Numbered from the stretch's first letter, positions 47,147 to 58,692 are shown. The stretch is 64,000 nt of DNA from Rhynchonema sp. JSB1_4 (GCA_030248065.1 JASAMV010005992.1:1-64000); one strand, 5' to 3'. The notes: generated by a model from the sequence alone, not told the origin. Made by a program: numbers and translations.

Positions 47147-49989
47147 TTCGCTGGAAAATTTTAAGAAAATATTTTTAAAATTGTGGAGTTAGTCCAAAAT
47201 AAAAAGTGATGCTGGCGGCTATACTGGGACAGAACGACGAAAACGAAAAAATTCAATACTAAACAGATCTGCTTGAAACCCAGCATTTATCAAAACCTCA
47301 TGTGCACGGTTGTCGTGTGAGGACAATAGATGAAGCAAAACATATCCTGGAAAGAGCGCAAAACCTCAAAATCGCGGGTAAACAGAATAAGAAATATGAT
47401 ATTATCATTGAAGTGCTATCGACAATGACCACAATGGTACTTTTCACCCGCTAATAACGTGGGTAAATACGTATAAAAATGGTGGTAACAATAATGATAC
47501 ATTAGGCTCACACTCAAACACACAGAAGCAAACAAACCTGAACACAATGCGATAAATAAAAATGCATAAAGGCGTATCTATACAATGAAAGGCGAGATTT
47601 CGGTAAACAAGTACAACTACGGGCAGATATGTACCTACACTTATAAATACATAAATATTGCCGCTTGTTATCGGTGCAATAAAATACGAACACACGAGCA
47701 GTTTGCCATCTAACCTTACAACACCACGAAGAAAGTAACAAACACCCGATATAACACGTTATGATATGCGAATGTAGAGCGAAAGAACATCGTATATCAA
47801 AAATCGAGCCGCCGCGTTAATTCCCATCCAAGAGAGAAAGAGAGCGCAAGAGGTGTGGTCCATCCTGACTTCCTGACCCGAAAATATGCTACACGCACTC
47901 TTGGTTTGATAACGATCGATCATCACCTATTCATATTTTCGCAGCCGTGTGTTTGGTATGTGCAGGCGCAAATGCACTTCTGTGGGAACATCATTTTTCT
48001 TATGTTCGTCGGGTTTGAATACCGCGAATGTCCACTCCACTCAAGTCCGAGGTTCCAAGCGTGCGAAATACCCGGTGTTTATTTCCGTAAATTTGCGGAA
48101 AGCCCTCGTCCAATTCGCTTTTGTTCTTCACAATGCCCCAAAGACAGTAACCACCATTTTTCATAAAGGCCAAGCTTGAAAGTTTGAATCCGAACGATTG
48201 TGCTCAGGTAATAAACGGATGAACGTTGGTGGAGCGGCCGAAAGTCAATTTGAATCAGCGAATCAGGAGATAAAATGAAGAATGACCTTGTCTGTTATGT
48301 GGTGCTTACACGTTTGCTGGCATGATTTTCGAATTTTGGGTGTAAAATACCAACAAGTAGGCTATATGTAGAGCACATGAACGGTATTAGGTATACCTAA
48401 CAACATTTTCGTGAAATGACCGACCACTCAACACACCCTTGGGCACAGTTGACTGGTCATACATATAATTTCTTTGATCCTTGCGGGTGGTGGAACAGTT
48501 GTTTACAACAGACAGACAGTGAGTATGGTTTCGATATGCACTGAACCTGAATTATAATCATACGTACAAACCCTTACACACGTAGTTTTGGGGAATTTCT
48601 GGCCTGTTCCTGTCAGGGTTGGACTAAAAAAAGTAAAAAAATTTTTGTAAAAAAAAATTTTTTTTTAAAAAGTTGGCCACTTTTTTTATTTTAAAATTTT
48701 AAAAAGTAAGTCCACTTGTTTTATTATTTTTTCACTTTTTTCGTTATTTTCTCACATTTTTTAAGATAAAAAGGCATTTTTCATGCGTTTTATTGCTCAT
48801 CGTTTTCAAAAAATCGCCTGCGGCGCTTATATTTCCGCTTGAAATGGTGTTATAATGGACTCATACAGTTCCCAGACATCCCACCAATTGCTGCATGCAT
48901 AATATAGGACACCCCATACCGTATACTGTACAGTTATTGAGCGTGTCGTAAGCTATCGACAGACTCCACGTTGCTCGCCTGTTTGCAGTTGTGTGGATTT
49001 ATCATTTGTTGCTTTTGTGACACAAGATGAGTATGGTGTCTTTATCTCTCTTCAAATTTATCCCCAAATTCACAATCAAAATGTTGGTCTTCCCTTTGTC
49101 ATATGTATATACCCACAGAGTAACCTTCGAGATTATCAAAGTCATGACCAAAGGGGTTATATCGCAGGTGATCGACATAAACATGCAAGTAAGTGGAAAA
49201 GCTCTCTTTTTGTGTCCCTCAAACATACCTAAGTAACCTGATTTCAGAAATTTCATTCTTCAAGAAACCAAATTTTTGGGGGTCCGGATTAAAAAAAAGT
49301 GATTTTTAAAAAAAATTTAAAAAGTTTTTTTTAAAAAAAAGTTCGATTATAAAATTCTTTTAAATCCAACCCTGGTTCCTGTTTCTTTACTTTTGTTCGT
49401 GTGAGGTCTCCGAAATGCCTCCCTTGTATGCATAATGCGAGCATTACATCAAGTATATGATGCTATAAAGTTGTTTTCTTTGATCCGAAATGTGGTTTTG
49501 TTATGTCTTACTAGTGGATAGAGCAACAAACATTCTTCTTGAGTAAGATATGTTACATATGTGGTGCATACATACAACGACCGATAAAACGCAAAAATTT
49601 TGTTTTTATTGCCACAGATTTTAAGTATATCGGCGAGAAATAAAGGCGGCTGTATGAAAGATATTTCAGTCACGTTTCGGGGGTGGGGCTTTCAGCGCGC
49701 CAGGATTTGGTGCTGAGCGTGGAATAAGGCGCCCTTTTTGTTCGCTCATTCAACCATTTTGATTTGGTATTCAACAGCGCACATCGACACAAAAAGAACA
49801 CGCGCTCTCAACACGCGGTGCTGTCTTTTTTGGGTTCGGATTTGATCAAACGAAGTAACTTGCAACCAAAATAAAGCGATTTTCTGAAAAACAATGGTCA
49901 GTTTACAAAGCTTCACGTTTTTACCTTTGTAAACCGTATTGTGTTGCACTTACGAACTGTTATGTAATAGTACGGTATATTAATAAAAA
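47147..49989. other. intergenic region before the secreted-protein cluster
   Basis: No supportable gene. It contains the hAT-like element at 48614-49374. Minus-strand genes end here and plus-strand secreted genes begin, so divergent promoters are expected. Confidence 0.5.
48614..49374. mobile_element. hAT-like element, CAGGGTTGGA termini, copy 1
   Basis: 761 bp with termini CAGGGTTGGA / TCCAACCCTG and an exact 8-bp duplication GTTCCTGT at 48606-48613 and 49375-49382. Its interior, including about 200 bp near 49020-49235, matches 59509-60130 in the opposite orientation. No transposase is visible. Confidence 0.93.
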
Positions 49990-50338
49990 ATGGCGAATTT
50001 GATATCCACTGCATTTCTGACCGTTTGTTTTACGACCGTGAGTGTCACGGGTGTATGCCGGGACAACTTGACCACCAGGACCTGCAGAGAAATCAGACGT
50101 TCTGGCCTGTGTGGTGTGAGTGAGGAGATTTATAGCTGCAGCTTGACATGTGGAAAATGTGACGAAGGTTGTTGTAATTTGTGTCCAACAGAGTGAAAAT
50201 GAATAACTGCCAACTCCAGAAGACAATTTTTCAGTTTGTGCCGATACAATGGATTGCGGTGGAGGCATGACCAATTGGTGTGATTATCCATCAGTAGCCA
50301 TGAGCTGCAAGAAGACCTGTGGCCTGTGTGAAAGTTGA
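49990..50338 (+). CDS. small secreted protein with two ShKT (SXC) domains
   Basis: Two exons, 49990-50167 and 50235-50338, give 93 residues. Residues 1-20 are a signal peptide (ends SVTGVC). The first six-Cys ShKT domain begins CRDNL and ends TCGKC; the second, in exon 2, ends CKKTCGLC. Each exon carries one domain and the intron is phase 1. ShKT domains occur in nematode secreted proteins and in sea-anemone potassium-channel toxins; in nematodes many are immune-modulatory, cuticular or of unknown role. Channel activity cannot be inferred. Confidence 0.85.
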
Positions 50339-51262
50339 TGTAATAACCTATTTGCAACGATCGTAATCGTATGTATTTTTAACTCCGCAATGCCCTATAG
50401 CACAGTAGGACGATTAACTCACGTTGTTTCAAATGTACAAATGAAGAATCGGTGTACGAATCATCAAGCACACCGAAGCTTTATGATACACCAAACCCAT
50501 CAGAATGTCATGCTGCATTCGTAATGTTGCTTCTCTGCGCAATCCTGGAAGCAAGCGAAGTGTTTGCATACTGATGGTTCGACAAAGGCAGATCTGTTCA
50601 ATGATTCGACAACTGTACTTAGAACATAAACAAAACTAAACGCCACTGTTTTACAACCTATATCTGATTGCAGATATAACCACCGATGTTTCGCGCCAAC
50701 AAATACAGTGGCTGGGGCACCAAAGGTCTAAAACCTCAGTGCGGTGGGGTGTAAGTGTTATTCTCATCATGAAGCACCATGTTTGATTACAAATTCCTCC
50801 TGATTTGTTCATTTGCTATTCGGCACCACATTAGAAAGCACTATACTGGCATAAAGAACCGTTCTTTACCTTTCTTAAAAAACGGTTTTTTTCGTCTGCC
50901 AATGCAGAAAGCACGTTTAGCACCTTTTGCGGATTGCGGGCTGATATGGACACACTGAATGAATTCATACGCCACTTTGGTATTGGTCGCACAATGATCA
51001 TATAAGAATTCATCAAATCAATCCTGATTTTCACGTTCAGTCACTCTTAATCACTGTGCTATTTGTTCAAGTTTCATATACTGTGCTTTGGTGTTATTTC
51101 AATTTGATTCCACACGAGCGGTGAAATAACATGATTATTCAAGACAACGCGCGCGTTTCGGCACAAATTGAAAACTACCAACGGTATTGCTTGCTGCATT
51201 TTTTGCAATTGCGCATTCCACAGCAAAATTTAAGCTTTGTTGGAGTTGCGCATTGTGGCAAA
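50339..51262. other. gap between the first two ShKT genes
   Basis: Mostly unstructured; a fragment of the TATACTTGCG MITE lies near 50840-50915. No gene seen. Confidence 0.45.
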
Positions 51263-51622
51263 ATGGCGAATATCGTCACAGTATTTCTGACCTTTTGCTC
51301 TATCGTCGCGAGCGTCACCGGCACATGCCGAGACAAGTTGAGAACGTGCCGAGACATCCAACATCATGGGTTGTGTGGAGTGAGTGAGAAGATTGACGAT
51401 TATTGCTCGTTGACATGCGGAAAATGTGAAAAAGGTTAACTTTTATAACTGTTGTCTGTCCTATAAATTGATAATTCATGGACATTTTGAAGGACTCGTC
51501 TTTTTTCAGAATGTACCGACATCAAAAATTGCACCGGGAAAGTAGACGCCACGAGCAAATGGTGCCGTTATCCATCTGTGATGAAATACTGCAGGAAATC
51601 GTGTGGCCTGTGTGAAGGTTGA
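51263..51622 (+). CDS. small secreted protein with two ShKT (SXC) domains
   Basis: Exons 51263-51434 and 51510-51622 give 94 residues. It is a close paralogue of the gene at 49990: same signal peptide style (MANIVTVFL), same phase-1 intron, first domain starting CRDKL and ending TCGKC, second ending CRKSCGLC. An in-frame upstream extension to 51131 exists but would hide the signal peptide, so I start at 51263. Confidence 0.85.
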
Positions 51623-51844
51623 CATGACATGAAAGTTTTTCAGAACTAAGAAACTTTCTGGATATTCTTAACAAAAGCTAGGCAGATCAATCGATCATAG
51701 GCACTGGACAACACGTGTCCAGTGCGCTTCGGTTCTTGTTTTCGCATACGGAGTGTGGCGCCTGGCCTCAGTTTTGCTTTATTTGATATTACCTGTGTGT
51801 GCATGGAAGACTGGCGGGGAAGTCAAGAGGGCGATGTGCCCAAC

Positions 51845-51962
51845 ATGGCAGCTTGCAATGACAAGTTGGGCCACATAACGTGCAGTGCACTCCTGGTATA
51901 TTGTGAACACAGTGAGAACGTGATAATGGTGCGCCTGAACATTTGCGGAAAATGTGACGAAG
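51845..51962 (+). pseudogene. degenerate ShKT exon lacking a signal peptide
   Basis: The frame CNDKLGHITC...NICGKCDEG follows the ShKT pattern but has five of the six cysteines and a loosened middle. It ends at a phase-1 GTTATA donor like its paralogues. No ATG-led signal peptide precedes it. It could be the first exon of a decayed gene that once used the exons at 52429 and 53007. Confidence 0.5.
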
Positions 51963-52286
51963 GTTATAATTCGAAAACACACATGCGGGACAGAGATTTC
52001 CGGTTACATCCCCCCCAGAAACGTGAATAGTGCACCGCTGATGCTCCATTCGGAAAAGTTCCAAGATTTTTTCAAGCTCTTCGCGAGATTTTTTCGTTTG
52101 GGTGCCAGGTTTACAGCCTTTAGGTATAAACGCAACAAAATAAACTGTTTGTGCAAAAATTCTGCATCGGTCACTTGTCGGAAGATACAAGATAGTCCGA
52201 ATAAGGCCCCATGTGACTCCATTAAAGAGCAAAAATAACTTTCAAAGTCCTATATCTGACCTGGTGCAACAAGGCATAGATACCCG

Positions 52287-52352
52287 GGACGTGGGCAACA
52301 GCAGGACTCGAACCCCTGCGACCTCCAACTCTGAAGCCTTATACCAATTGAA
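52287..52352 (-). other. tRNA 3'-half-like remnant
   Basis: On the minus strand an intact T arm with B box (GGGGTTCGAGTCC) follows an anticodon-arm-like segment. The D arm is truncated and the acceptor stem has no 5' partner. Likely a tRNA or SINE remnant. Confidence 0.5.
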
Positions 52353-52428
52353 TTTGTGGGCAATTTTTGATCGATTTCGCTTGTAGACGGCAATACTATA
52401 CAAGCTTTATGCACGGCGTCTGTTGCAG

Positions 52429-52587
52429 GCGGCGGAACGCGACGGGGTCGTGTCACTGGCAGGGCAGACGAATGCCGTGATAAACTGAGCACTGGAATGT
52501 GCTGGCAATTACGAGGCTACAAGTTATGCGGATATCATGACGTAATTGATGACCATTGTCAAAAGACATGTGGAGTTTGTAGCACTG
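52429..52587 (+). CDS. ShKT exon, repeat unit copy 1 (partial gene)
   Basis: A 159-bp exon after a TTGCAG acceptor and before a GTCTGT donor, phase 1 on both sides, encodes a basic GGTRRGR leader and one ShKT domain (CRDKLSTGMC to TCGVC). No terminal exon follows, because the hAT-like element at 52681 interrupts the unit. It is nearly identical to the exons at 53007 and 55424. Probably an orphan or part of a decayed gene. Confidence 0.5.
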
Positions 52588-52680
52588 GTCTGTGTGGAGA
52601 TAATGCAGTATTTATATGCATTTGGGGCAATAAGATATCGGATGTACAGTATGTGCACTACTGTTTATGGGGCCTAAAGC

Positions 52681-52879
52681 CAGGGTTTGGTTTAAAAAAA
52701 TAATAAATGTTTCTAAAAAAATTTTTTAGAAAAGTAAGTTGACTTTTTTTATTATTTCACAACTTTTTTTTAACCGAAATTTTTGTAGCCCGGAAAAAAG
52801 TAAATCTCAAAAATTTCTTCTAAAAAAATCAAAAAAGTAGAAAAAGTTCGATAAGAAAATTTTTTTTGATCCAACCCTG
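52681..52879. mobile_element. short hAT-like element, CAGGGTTTGG termini, copy 2
   Basis: 199 bp with termini CAGGGTTTGG / CCAACCCTG, flanked by CCTAAAGC and CCTGAAGC (7 of 8 identical). An internally deleted relative of 48614-49374, inserted in the ShKT repeat array. Confidence 0.85.
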
Positions 52880-53006
52880 CCTGAAGCACAACAAGTGCAA
52901 CGTGGTCGAAAATGCGCGATCAGAAAAAGCTATTTGGGCAATTTTTGATCGATTTCGCTTGTGGACGGCAATACTATACAAGCTTTATGCACGGCGTTAG
53001 TTGCAG

Positions 53007-53261
53007 GCGGCGGAACGCGACGGGGTCGTGTCACTGGCAGGGCAGACGAATGCCGTGATAAACTGAGCACTGGAATGTGCTGGCAATTACGAGGCCACAA
53101 GTTCTGCGGATATCATGACGTAATTGATGACCATTGTCAAAAGACATGTGGAGTTTGTGGCACGGGTCTGTGTGGAGATGGACTTTATGTATTTAGGACA
53201 GATCCAGTGGGACATACGCGTCCCATTTTCTTTTTCTGTTTCAGGCAAGCGTCCGGAATGA
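53007..53261 (+). CDS. ShKT exon, repeat unit copy 2, with terminal exon
   Basis: Exon 53007-53165 (phase 1 in and out) is followed after 79 bp by a TTTCAG acceptor and a short terminal exon 53245-53261 ending in TGA. The ShKT domain runs from CRDKLS to TCGVC. The donor (GTCTGT) is weak, so read-through to a longer tail ending at 53326 is possible. No signal-peptide exon is assigned; it may belong with 51845 and 52429. Confidence 0.5.
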
Positions 53262-54239
53262 TGATCTACGAAGACCAAAACCGGAGTCAGGCTCATCTAC
53301 GAACGATTCAATGGCGATTGATATAAACATATATTTTTCTGGGTATTTATGCGCCCACAGTGTGTGAAATGTGTGTTCGGACGAAGTGATTTGACCACTT
53401 GAGTTGACCATTATTATATTGGCCCACATTAGGACAATAAAATTCATGTTGTCGCAAAAACAGAGATGTAAAAAACACGAAGTTGGCTCACATTTAAACA
53501 TGGAAATGAGCGTTCTACAGCAAGTTATATAAGTACACATCGGAACGTGACTGCATTCGCAATCTTCATTTTTGTCACAATCTGCACCATCGAAGCACCA
53601 TGAAACTGATGAAACGTCAGCACTCGAAAATGCCAAATAAGCCCTGTACCCCAGAATATAAGGCCCCACTGCTGGTTAATTCGGCAATTTTTTTCCGAAT
53701 ACGCTCCCATCTATGGACGTTCTCAGTAATGTTCCATATGTTTTATTTGATGGGGACCCTTGGAAATGGTTGTATTTAAAGTTTCAAATCCGATCTCATA
53801 GCCTGAACCACATTTTTGTGCATTCAGTATTCCTGGTGCAACATCTGAACGAAAATTCCTGGTGCAACTTCTGAACGAAAAATAAGCGTGCTCAGCTTTG
53901 ATTTTACGTTTTCGGGGTTTGACTTTTATGATGAACATGCGCTGGTTTGGAATAAAAACCAGCACTACCATCTGGAGGAATAAAAACCCTCTGGTTTAGC
54001 GTGTTGTGGGCTCCATTTGACGTTTCAGGTTTCAGAACTTTGGAACGATTTTGAGCACAACCGGCGTACGTTTTTCTCAATAACACCGGGATTAAGTTCA
54101 TACTTCGGTTTTAAGTTGATGCCACGCGCAGGGTGTACCAATTATTCAAGACGACGCGCGCTTTTCGGTACAATCTGACAACGTTGCTCGCTATTTTGCG
54201 CATTCTACAGCTAAATTTTCTTGCATTTGCAATAACAAC
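53262..54239. other. gap before the three-domain ShKT gene
   Basis: Sequence at 53452-53605 matches 57530-57685, including a short hydrophobic frame (VTIC.IEA), suggesting a duplicated signal-peptide-like fragment. No intact gene seen. Confidence 0.45.
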
Positions 54240-55678
54240 ATGCGCACTGCGACCAGCGTCACTGTATTTCTGACCGTCTGTCTGGTAGCTGTCGCTGCTG
54301 GGTGCCGGGACACGCTAAGCAGGAGGACCTGCGGCGAACTACGATACAATGCCTTATGCGGTGTGAATACTGAGATCGATCATCAGTGCTCACTGACTTG
54401 CGGGAAATGTGTCGAAGGTTTGCGAAAAAGTACCGTTGTTCAGATGTTTCATTGTGGCCTGCGGGAAGGTTGACACCGTTTCAAGTCTTTCTTCTTCTTA
54501 TGTTGAATCTAGGTATGTTATGTTCTTATGTTGTTTCTTCTTCTTTTCCTCCTCCTCCTCCTCCTCCTCCTCCTCCTTCTTCTTCTTCTTCTTCTTCTTG
54601 TTCTTCTTCTTCTTCTTGTTCCTCCTCTTCAGTCGTCTGTCGTCAATCGGTTGACTATTAATTTCATCAGGTGCGCGCCGAGGAGGCCGTGATCGCACCC
54701 CCACCACTGGGTGTCGTGACAAGTTCACAGTCAGCACGTGCTCGAGGATCAAGCGTAATCGATTTTGTGGAGTGAGCAAGGCGATTGACAGCCATTGCCT
54801 CAAGACCTGTGGAAAATGCCGTTCAGGTGAATATTTTGCATCCATTGTCTCTGGACCATGTATAGTCCAGCCACCAGCTCATGAGACGACTTTTTTAAAG
54901 CTTGCTTGGCCGCATTCAAAAATGCTCCAGATACACGTGTTTTCGCAAACAAAAGAAAGAGATTGGCTGAGGGAGATGATGACAAGTTCCAGCTGGCTGA
55001 CCTCAATTTGTTGCGTGCTTACGCGAACAGCAGCGATGTTCAGCACACAAATGTTTTGGGAGTCAAAAGGGAATTTACGCACCGAGTGGAAAGCGTGTTT
55101 TTAAAAAATACGTGCGTTTCTCTTTCTTTCATTTCCGAAATACGTGGAACCGGAACATTGTTGGATCCGCACAAGCCAATTTCAAAAAAAAGTCGTCTCA
55201 TGAGTTCGTGGCTGGACTATATGTTAGTTAGCGTAACCTAATATATTGGATGTATTATACTACCGTTTATGGGACCTAAAGCATGAACAAGTGCAACGCA
55301 TGGTCGAAAATGCGCGATCAGCATTATGTGTCACGGCGCCAGTTTGCTGTTTGGGCAATTTTTGATCGATTTTGTTTGTGGACGCCAATACTATACAAGC
55401 TTTATGCGCGGCGTCAGTTCCAGGCGGCGGAACGCGACGGGGTCGTGTCACTGGCAGAGCAGACGAATGCCGTGATATACTGAGCACTGGAATGTGCGGG
55501 CAATTACGAGACCACGAGTTCTGCGGATATCATGACGTAATTGATGACCATTGTCAAAAGACATGTGGAGTTTGTGGCACGGGTCTGTGTGGAGATGGAC
55601 TTTATGTATTTAGGACAGATCCAGAGGGACATACGCATCCCATTTTCTTTTTCTGTTTCAGGCAAGCGTCCGGAATGA
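54240..55678 (+). CDS. secreted protein with three tandem ShKT domains
   Basis: Four exons in matching phase 1 give 169 residues: 54240-54417 (signal peptide plus CRDTLSRRTC...TCGKC), 54671-54826 (basic GARRGGR linker plus CRDKFTVSTC...TCGKC), 55424-55582 (GGTRRGR linker plus CRDILSTGMC...TCGVC) and 55662-55678 (stop). A CTC/TTC microsatellite fills intron 1 and a complete TA-flanked MITE (54861-55221) lies in intron 2. Joining exons 2 and 3 is my inference from phase and the similar basic linkers; the third exon might instead be a separate unit. Function is unknown beyond secretion. Confidence 0.6.
54548..54632 (+). repeat. CTC/TTC microsatellite
   Basis: Polypyrimidine triplet repeats lie in intron 1 of the three-domain ShKT gene. 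Poly-Glu/Lys and poly-Ser frames from it are artefacts. Confidence 0.9.
54861..55221 (+). mobile_element. TA-flanked MITE, copy 2
   Basis: 361 bp, same orientation and order as 8006-8370, with termini TATAGTCCAGCCACC / CTGGACTATA and flanking TA. It is inserted in intron 2 of the ShKT gene. Confidence 0.85.
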
Positions 55679-55800
55679 TGATCTACGAAGACCAAAACCG
55701 GAGTCAGGCTCATCTACGAACGATTCAATGGCGATTGATATAAACATATATTTTTCTGAGTATTTATATGCACACACAGTGTGTGAAATGTGTGTTCGGA
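55352..55800 (+). repeat. ShKT repeat unit, third copy
   Basis: From GGGCAATTTTTGATCGATTT to about 55800 this closely matches 52936-53380; the first half also matches 52355-52600. The copies cover intron, exon, small intron, last exon and 3' flank, so the duplicated unit is genomic, not a cDNA. Confidence 0.85.
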
Positions 55801-56826
55801 CGAAATTTGAAGCCACTCTTGTGGGTGATCAATGATCGCAGGATCAATTTCTGAAAACCCTTTTACCCCAAATAGGGCCCCTGAGGGCCCTATTCGGAAA
55901 CGTTTCTGAATAGAGCCCCGGGGCATCATTCGAGGGGTGCTTTGTTTGAACACTACGGCATTACTTTGACATCTATGTTTGCAGTATTCATCAATACTTT
56001 TACTCATGGCATTAGGAAGATAAAACTCACATGTTGCTGCAAAAACAGAGATAAAAGTTTGGCGGGCGGGATCTAACTGGTTCCTCAGATTATTCTGGGT
56101 CCGCACAAAGCACACGCAGCAAATGATTCATAGCAACAGCACGCATCAAATATAATACGCATGTTTCGAGCCACGTTGTCGACCTTTCGGTTATCATACA
56201 CGATGATGACTACTATGCTTTCAAGGCGATAAAACATTTTCTACATACCGCCTCTAGACTACCATAAACAAGTTCAGAACAAGTTCATGTGCAACCGAAA
56301 AATATTTCGTTGGTTCGCAAGACAAAATAACATTGCAATATTGTTGTTTTCATTCGGAAGAAATTACTTTCTGGCCCAGCGGCACGAATACGGAAGTCAT
56401 CGCCGGACACAACACTTTGAATCCAATTGCCACATTGTTTAGTGCCTTAGATATACATACTGTCCCGGTGCGTTTCATTACGATATAAACTTACAATGCT
56501 TTTGTTTGTGTCGCTCGGAAGAAGCTACATGTATGTACATATATGTATAAGCGTAAAGCAGCACCAAGACTGTAGTTTTTTGAAATAACTTGCCACGCAC
56601 ATCATTTGATGTTTGTGTGACGCAAGTATTACATATGCACCGTATATGGCAGACTATCGTATCGATGTGATGATAGTATGATATTGTAATACCACGCAGC
56701 TTTCAAACACCGTAACACCCTCAGGAAACCGTATGCCACATCACGTGACACGACATAAAACGAACGCATTTGCTTTCATAATCTGTTATTTTCTCGAAAC
56801 AATTTTTCAGAACACGCATAAAAATC
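55801..56826. other. gap between ShKT and Ly6-like genes
   Basis: No supportable gene. A GAGGGCCCTATTCGGAAACG segment is locally palindromic with GGGCCCCTGA. Otherwise nothing seen. Confidence 0.4.
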
Positions 56827-57022
56827 ATGTCGCTTCGCTCATACAATCCCAGTGGTGACTGTTGTGGTGAGCATTGTGTTGCTGCAGCCGCAGCCAACCA
56901 AATGCTCCAGTTGCTACAACACCAAATTATTCACATACGAAGAAAACAAAGAGTTTGTAAAAAATTCTACCCAGCTGATTGGAGGGTGGCTGGACAGCGA
57001 ACACTGTCAGTACACCGAATAC
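56827..57022 (+). pseudogene. Ly6-like paralogue exon 1 with frameshifted signal peptide
   Basis: The exon parallels exon 1 of the gene at 58693: it starts ATGTCGCTTCGC, has a hydrophobic stretch ending QPTKC, and ends CQYTEY at a GTGAGT donor. A one-base shift about 24 nt after the ATG puts the signal peptide and mature region in different frames. A TTTTTCAG acceptor near 57093 leads into about nine codons and a stop, so the core cysteine exons are missing. Either a pseudogene or an assembly error. Confidence 0.6.
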
Positions 57023-57357
57023 GTGAGTGTTGATACGAAAAAATAAACAAAATTACGTGTTTTTTTGCTCGCTTTCTGACGGCCTTTTTCAGGTTCATGC
57101 TGTGGGCATACTGAAAAAATAAAAATGCGACTTTTTGTGCTAAGTTCCAAAGCCGAATTCATGCGGGACAAATCCCGTTTTCAGTGAGACGCACAACGCA
57201 CGCGACGACGTTTAGTCATTTACCGACCCTTTGCGGAGATGGAAGACTGGGGGTTGGGACTTGCACATCCAACACCGCAGGTAGCTCTGCCCGATATGGA
57301 GTTGATCCCAGAGCTGGAACCCTGTTTACGTTAAGGGATGTCCTGATAACATGACGA

Positions 57358-57520
57358 TGACTGTGTATAGTCCAACAACCAGCTCACGAGACGCCTGGTT
57401 CTACGTGTTTCGAAACCTTTCGAAAACAAAAGAAAGAGAAATTGGGCGTGCTTATGCATTTTCGATTTCTCATTCTTTTGTTTCCAAAAGTTTCGAAACG
57501 CATGAAACCGTACATGCGCA
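57358..57520. mobile_element. rearranged MITE-like fragment with hairpin
   Basis: It begins with the TA-flanked MITE terminus (TATAGTCCAACAACC, CTCACGAGACG) and then has inverted arms of about 49 bp at 57402-57450 and 57458-57506 (GTTTCGAAA, ACAAAAGAAAGAGAAA). Probably a derivative of the MITE at 54861. Confidence 0.6.
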
Positions 57521-57529
57521 TGAATTCAT

Positions 57530-57710
57530 GTTGTCTCAAAAACAGAGATTTATAAAAAAAGCGAAATTAGCGCACAGTCAAACATGGAAACGAACGTTCG
57601 ACAGCACACATCGGAACGTGACTTTTTCACTCTCAATTTCAATTTTCATTCTTGTCACAATCTGCGCAATCGAAGCACTGGCTGAAACGGCGTTGGCGAA
57701 ACCTATGTGA
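57530..57710 (+). other. possible orphan signal-peptide exon
   Basis: An open frame from ATG 57528 carries a hydrophobic run (SLSISIFILVTICAIEALA) that would suit a signal peptide, and the run is conserved in the related sequence at 53452-53605. No mature domain or good donor is evident. Confidence 0.25.
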
Positions 57711-57753
57711 AATTGTGGTTTTGCTCGAAAGAAACTGCATTAGCTTCCATGAC

Positions 57754-57826
57754 TGGGTTTGCCTTGAGGGCTGCATTGAAGCAAAAAATACCAATGTTAT
57801 TGGTCACGGTCAGACGGTAAGGTGCT
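57754..57826 (+). repeat. copy of part of the membrane-protein exon 4
   Basis: TTGCCTTGAGGGCTGCATTG and about 50 following bases match 45395-45464, in the same plus-strand orientation. There that sequence is coding on the minus strand. Here no gene continues from it. Confidence 0.7.
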
Positions 57827-58119
57827 TTGAGGGCACGCATTTGCGCAAGACCAGTGACACGTTGCTGTTTCGGCCCGTAACGCCTGACAGCTCAGGTGAT
57901 CCGGGCCAGTCATCAGAGACGAAATCATCGGGCGAACATCAGCTTCCAATTCCCAACAGCACATGATATCGTATTCGCTATGAGACACGTTATTCAGAAT
58001 CCTATTGCCACATCAATTGATGTTTGGTAAATGACAGATACCGTATTGCCATGTGTGAAGTACAGTAATCTCACGATCCAGACCGATGACGCAAGCTTGT
58101 TGCGTGCTTTCATTACGTA

Positions 58120-58523
58120 CTAGACGGGACCCGTGCCACGAGCGACTAATTTTACGGAAATCCACCCGTTTTGTGTGTGCTTAAGCATAGTCCCATACTT
58201 AAGGTTTAGGCTTCTATTTCAGGCTTTGGCTTAGGCTTAGGCTTGCGATTAGGCTTAGGCACCAGCCTGAATCAAATAAAACACACAGCCACGGCGAAAA
58301 ACGGCTGTATCTTTCGTGGACGCGTGCTCGGTCGGGTGGATTTCCGTATAATTAGTCGCTCGTCCCGTGCCTACGGCCGGACTACAGCGCCGCGCCACTC
58401 CCCCCCCCCCCCGAAGACCCGTTAGCATACCCAAAGCTACCCGTGAAAATTGAACCCTCCGCCCTTCCGAGGGGGCCACATACATATGTACACACATACG
58501 TCTTCGTGTTTTAGTAGTATAGA
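58120..58523 (-). mobile_element. small non-autonomous Helitron, copy 1 (with nested MITE)
   Basis: On the minus strand it starts TCTATACTACTAAAAC and ends with a short hairpin (CACGGGTCCCGT) and CTAG, inserted between A and T without target duplication, as Helitrons do. The telomere-repeat MITE is inserted at 58138. Related copies are at 59021-59148 and 61614-61793. Confidence 0.8.
58138..58363. mobile_element. MITE with internal TTAGGC repeats, copy 2
   Basis: 226 bp, reverse orientation to 38548-38785, with the same ACGAGCGACTAATT termini and an exact 8-bp duplication CCCGTGCC at 58130-58137 and 58364-58371. Contains TTAGGCTTAGGC runs near 58210-58260. Uninterrupted Helitron copies confirm the insertion site. 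Confidence 0.93.
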
Positions 58524-58692
58524 TTACGTGCTTTCATTACATTAACACCCACAGTAATACCCGTAGCGCGTATGCCACATCACGTGACACGACACATTTA
58601 AACGAAAGCACTTTTCGCTTTCACTTGATCAAAATTTTTTTCGACCAAACAATTCTTCGCGCCAGAATTCGAACAAAATTCGCAAAAAAATC

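Noticed and set aside
49027..49236. 69-codon frame shared in part with 59575-59784
   Set aside because: Shared because both lie in copies of the same hAT-like element; indels between copies shift the frame, so coding is unlikely.
54498..54845. Glu/Lys-rich minus-strand frame
   Set aside because: Translation of the CTC/TTC microsatellite and the antisense of a ShKT exon.
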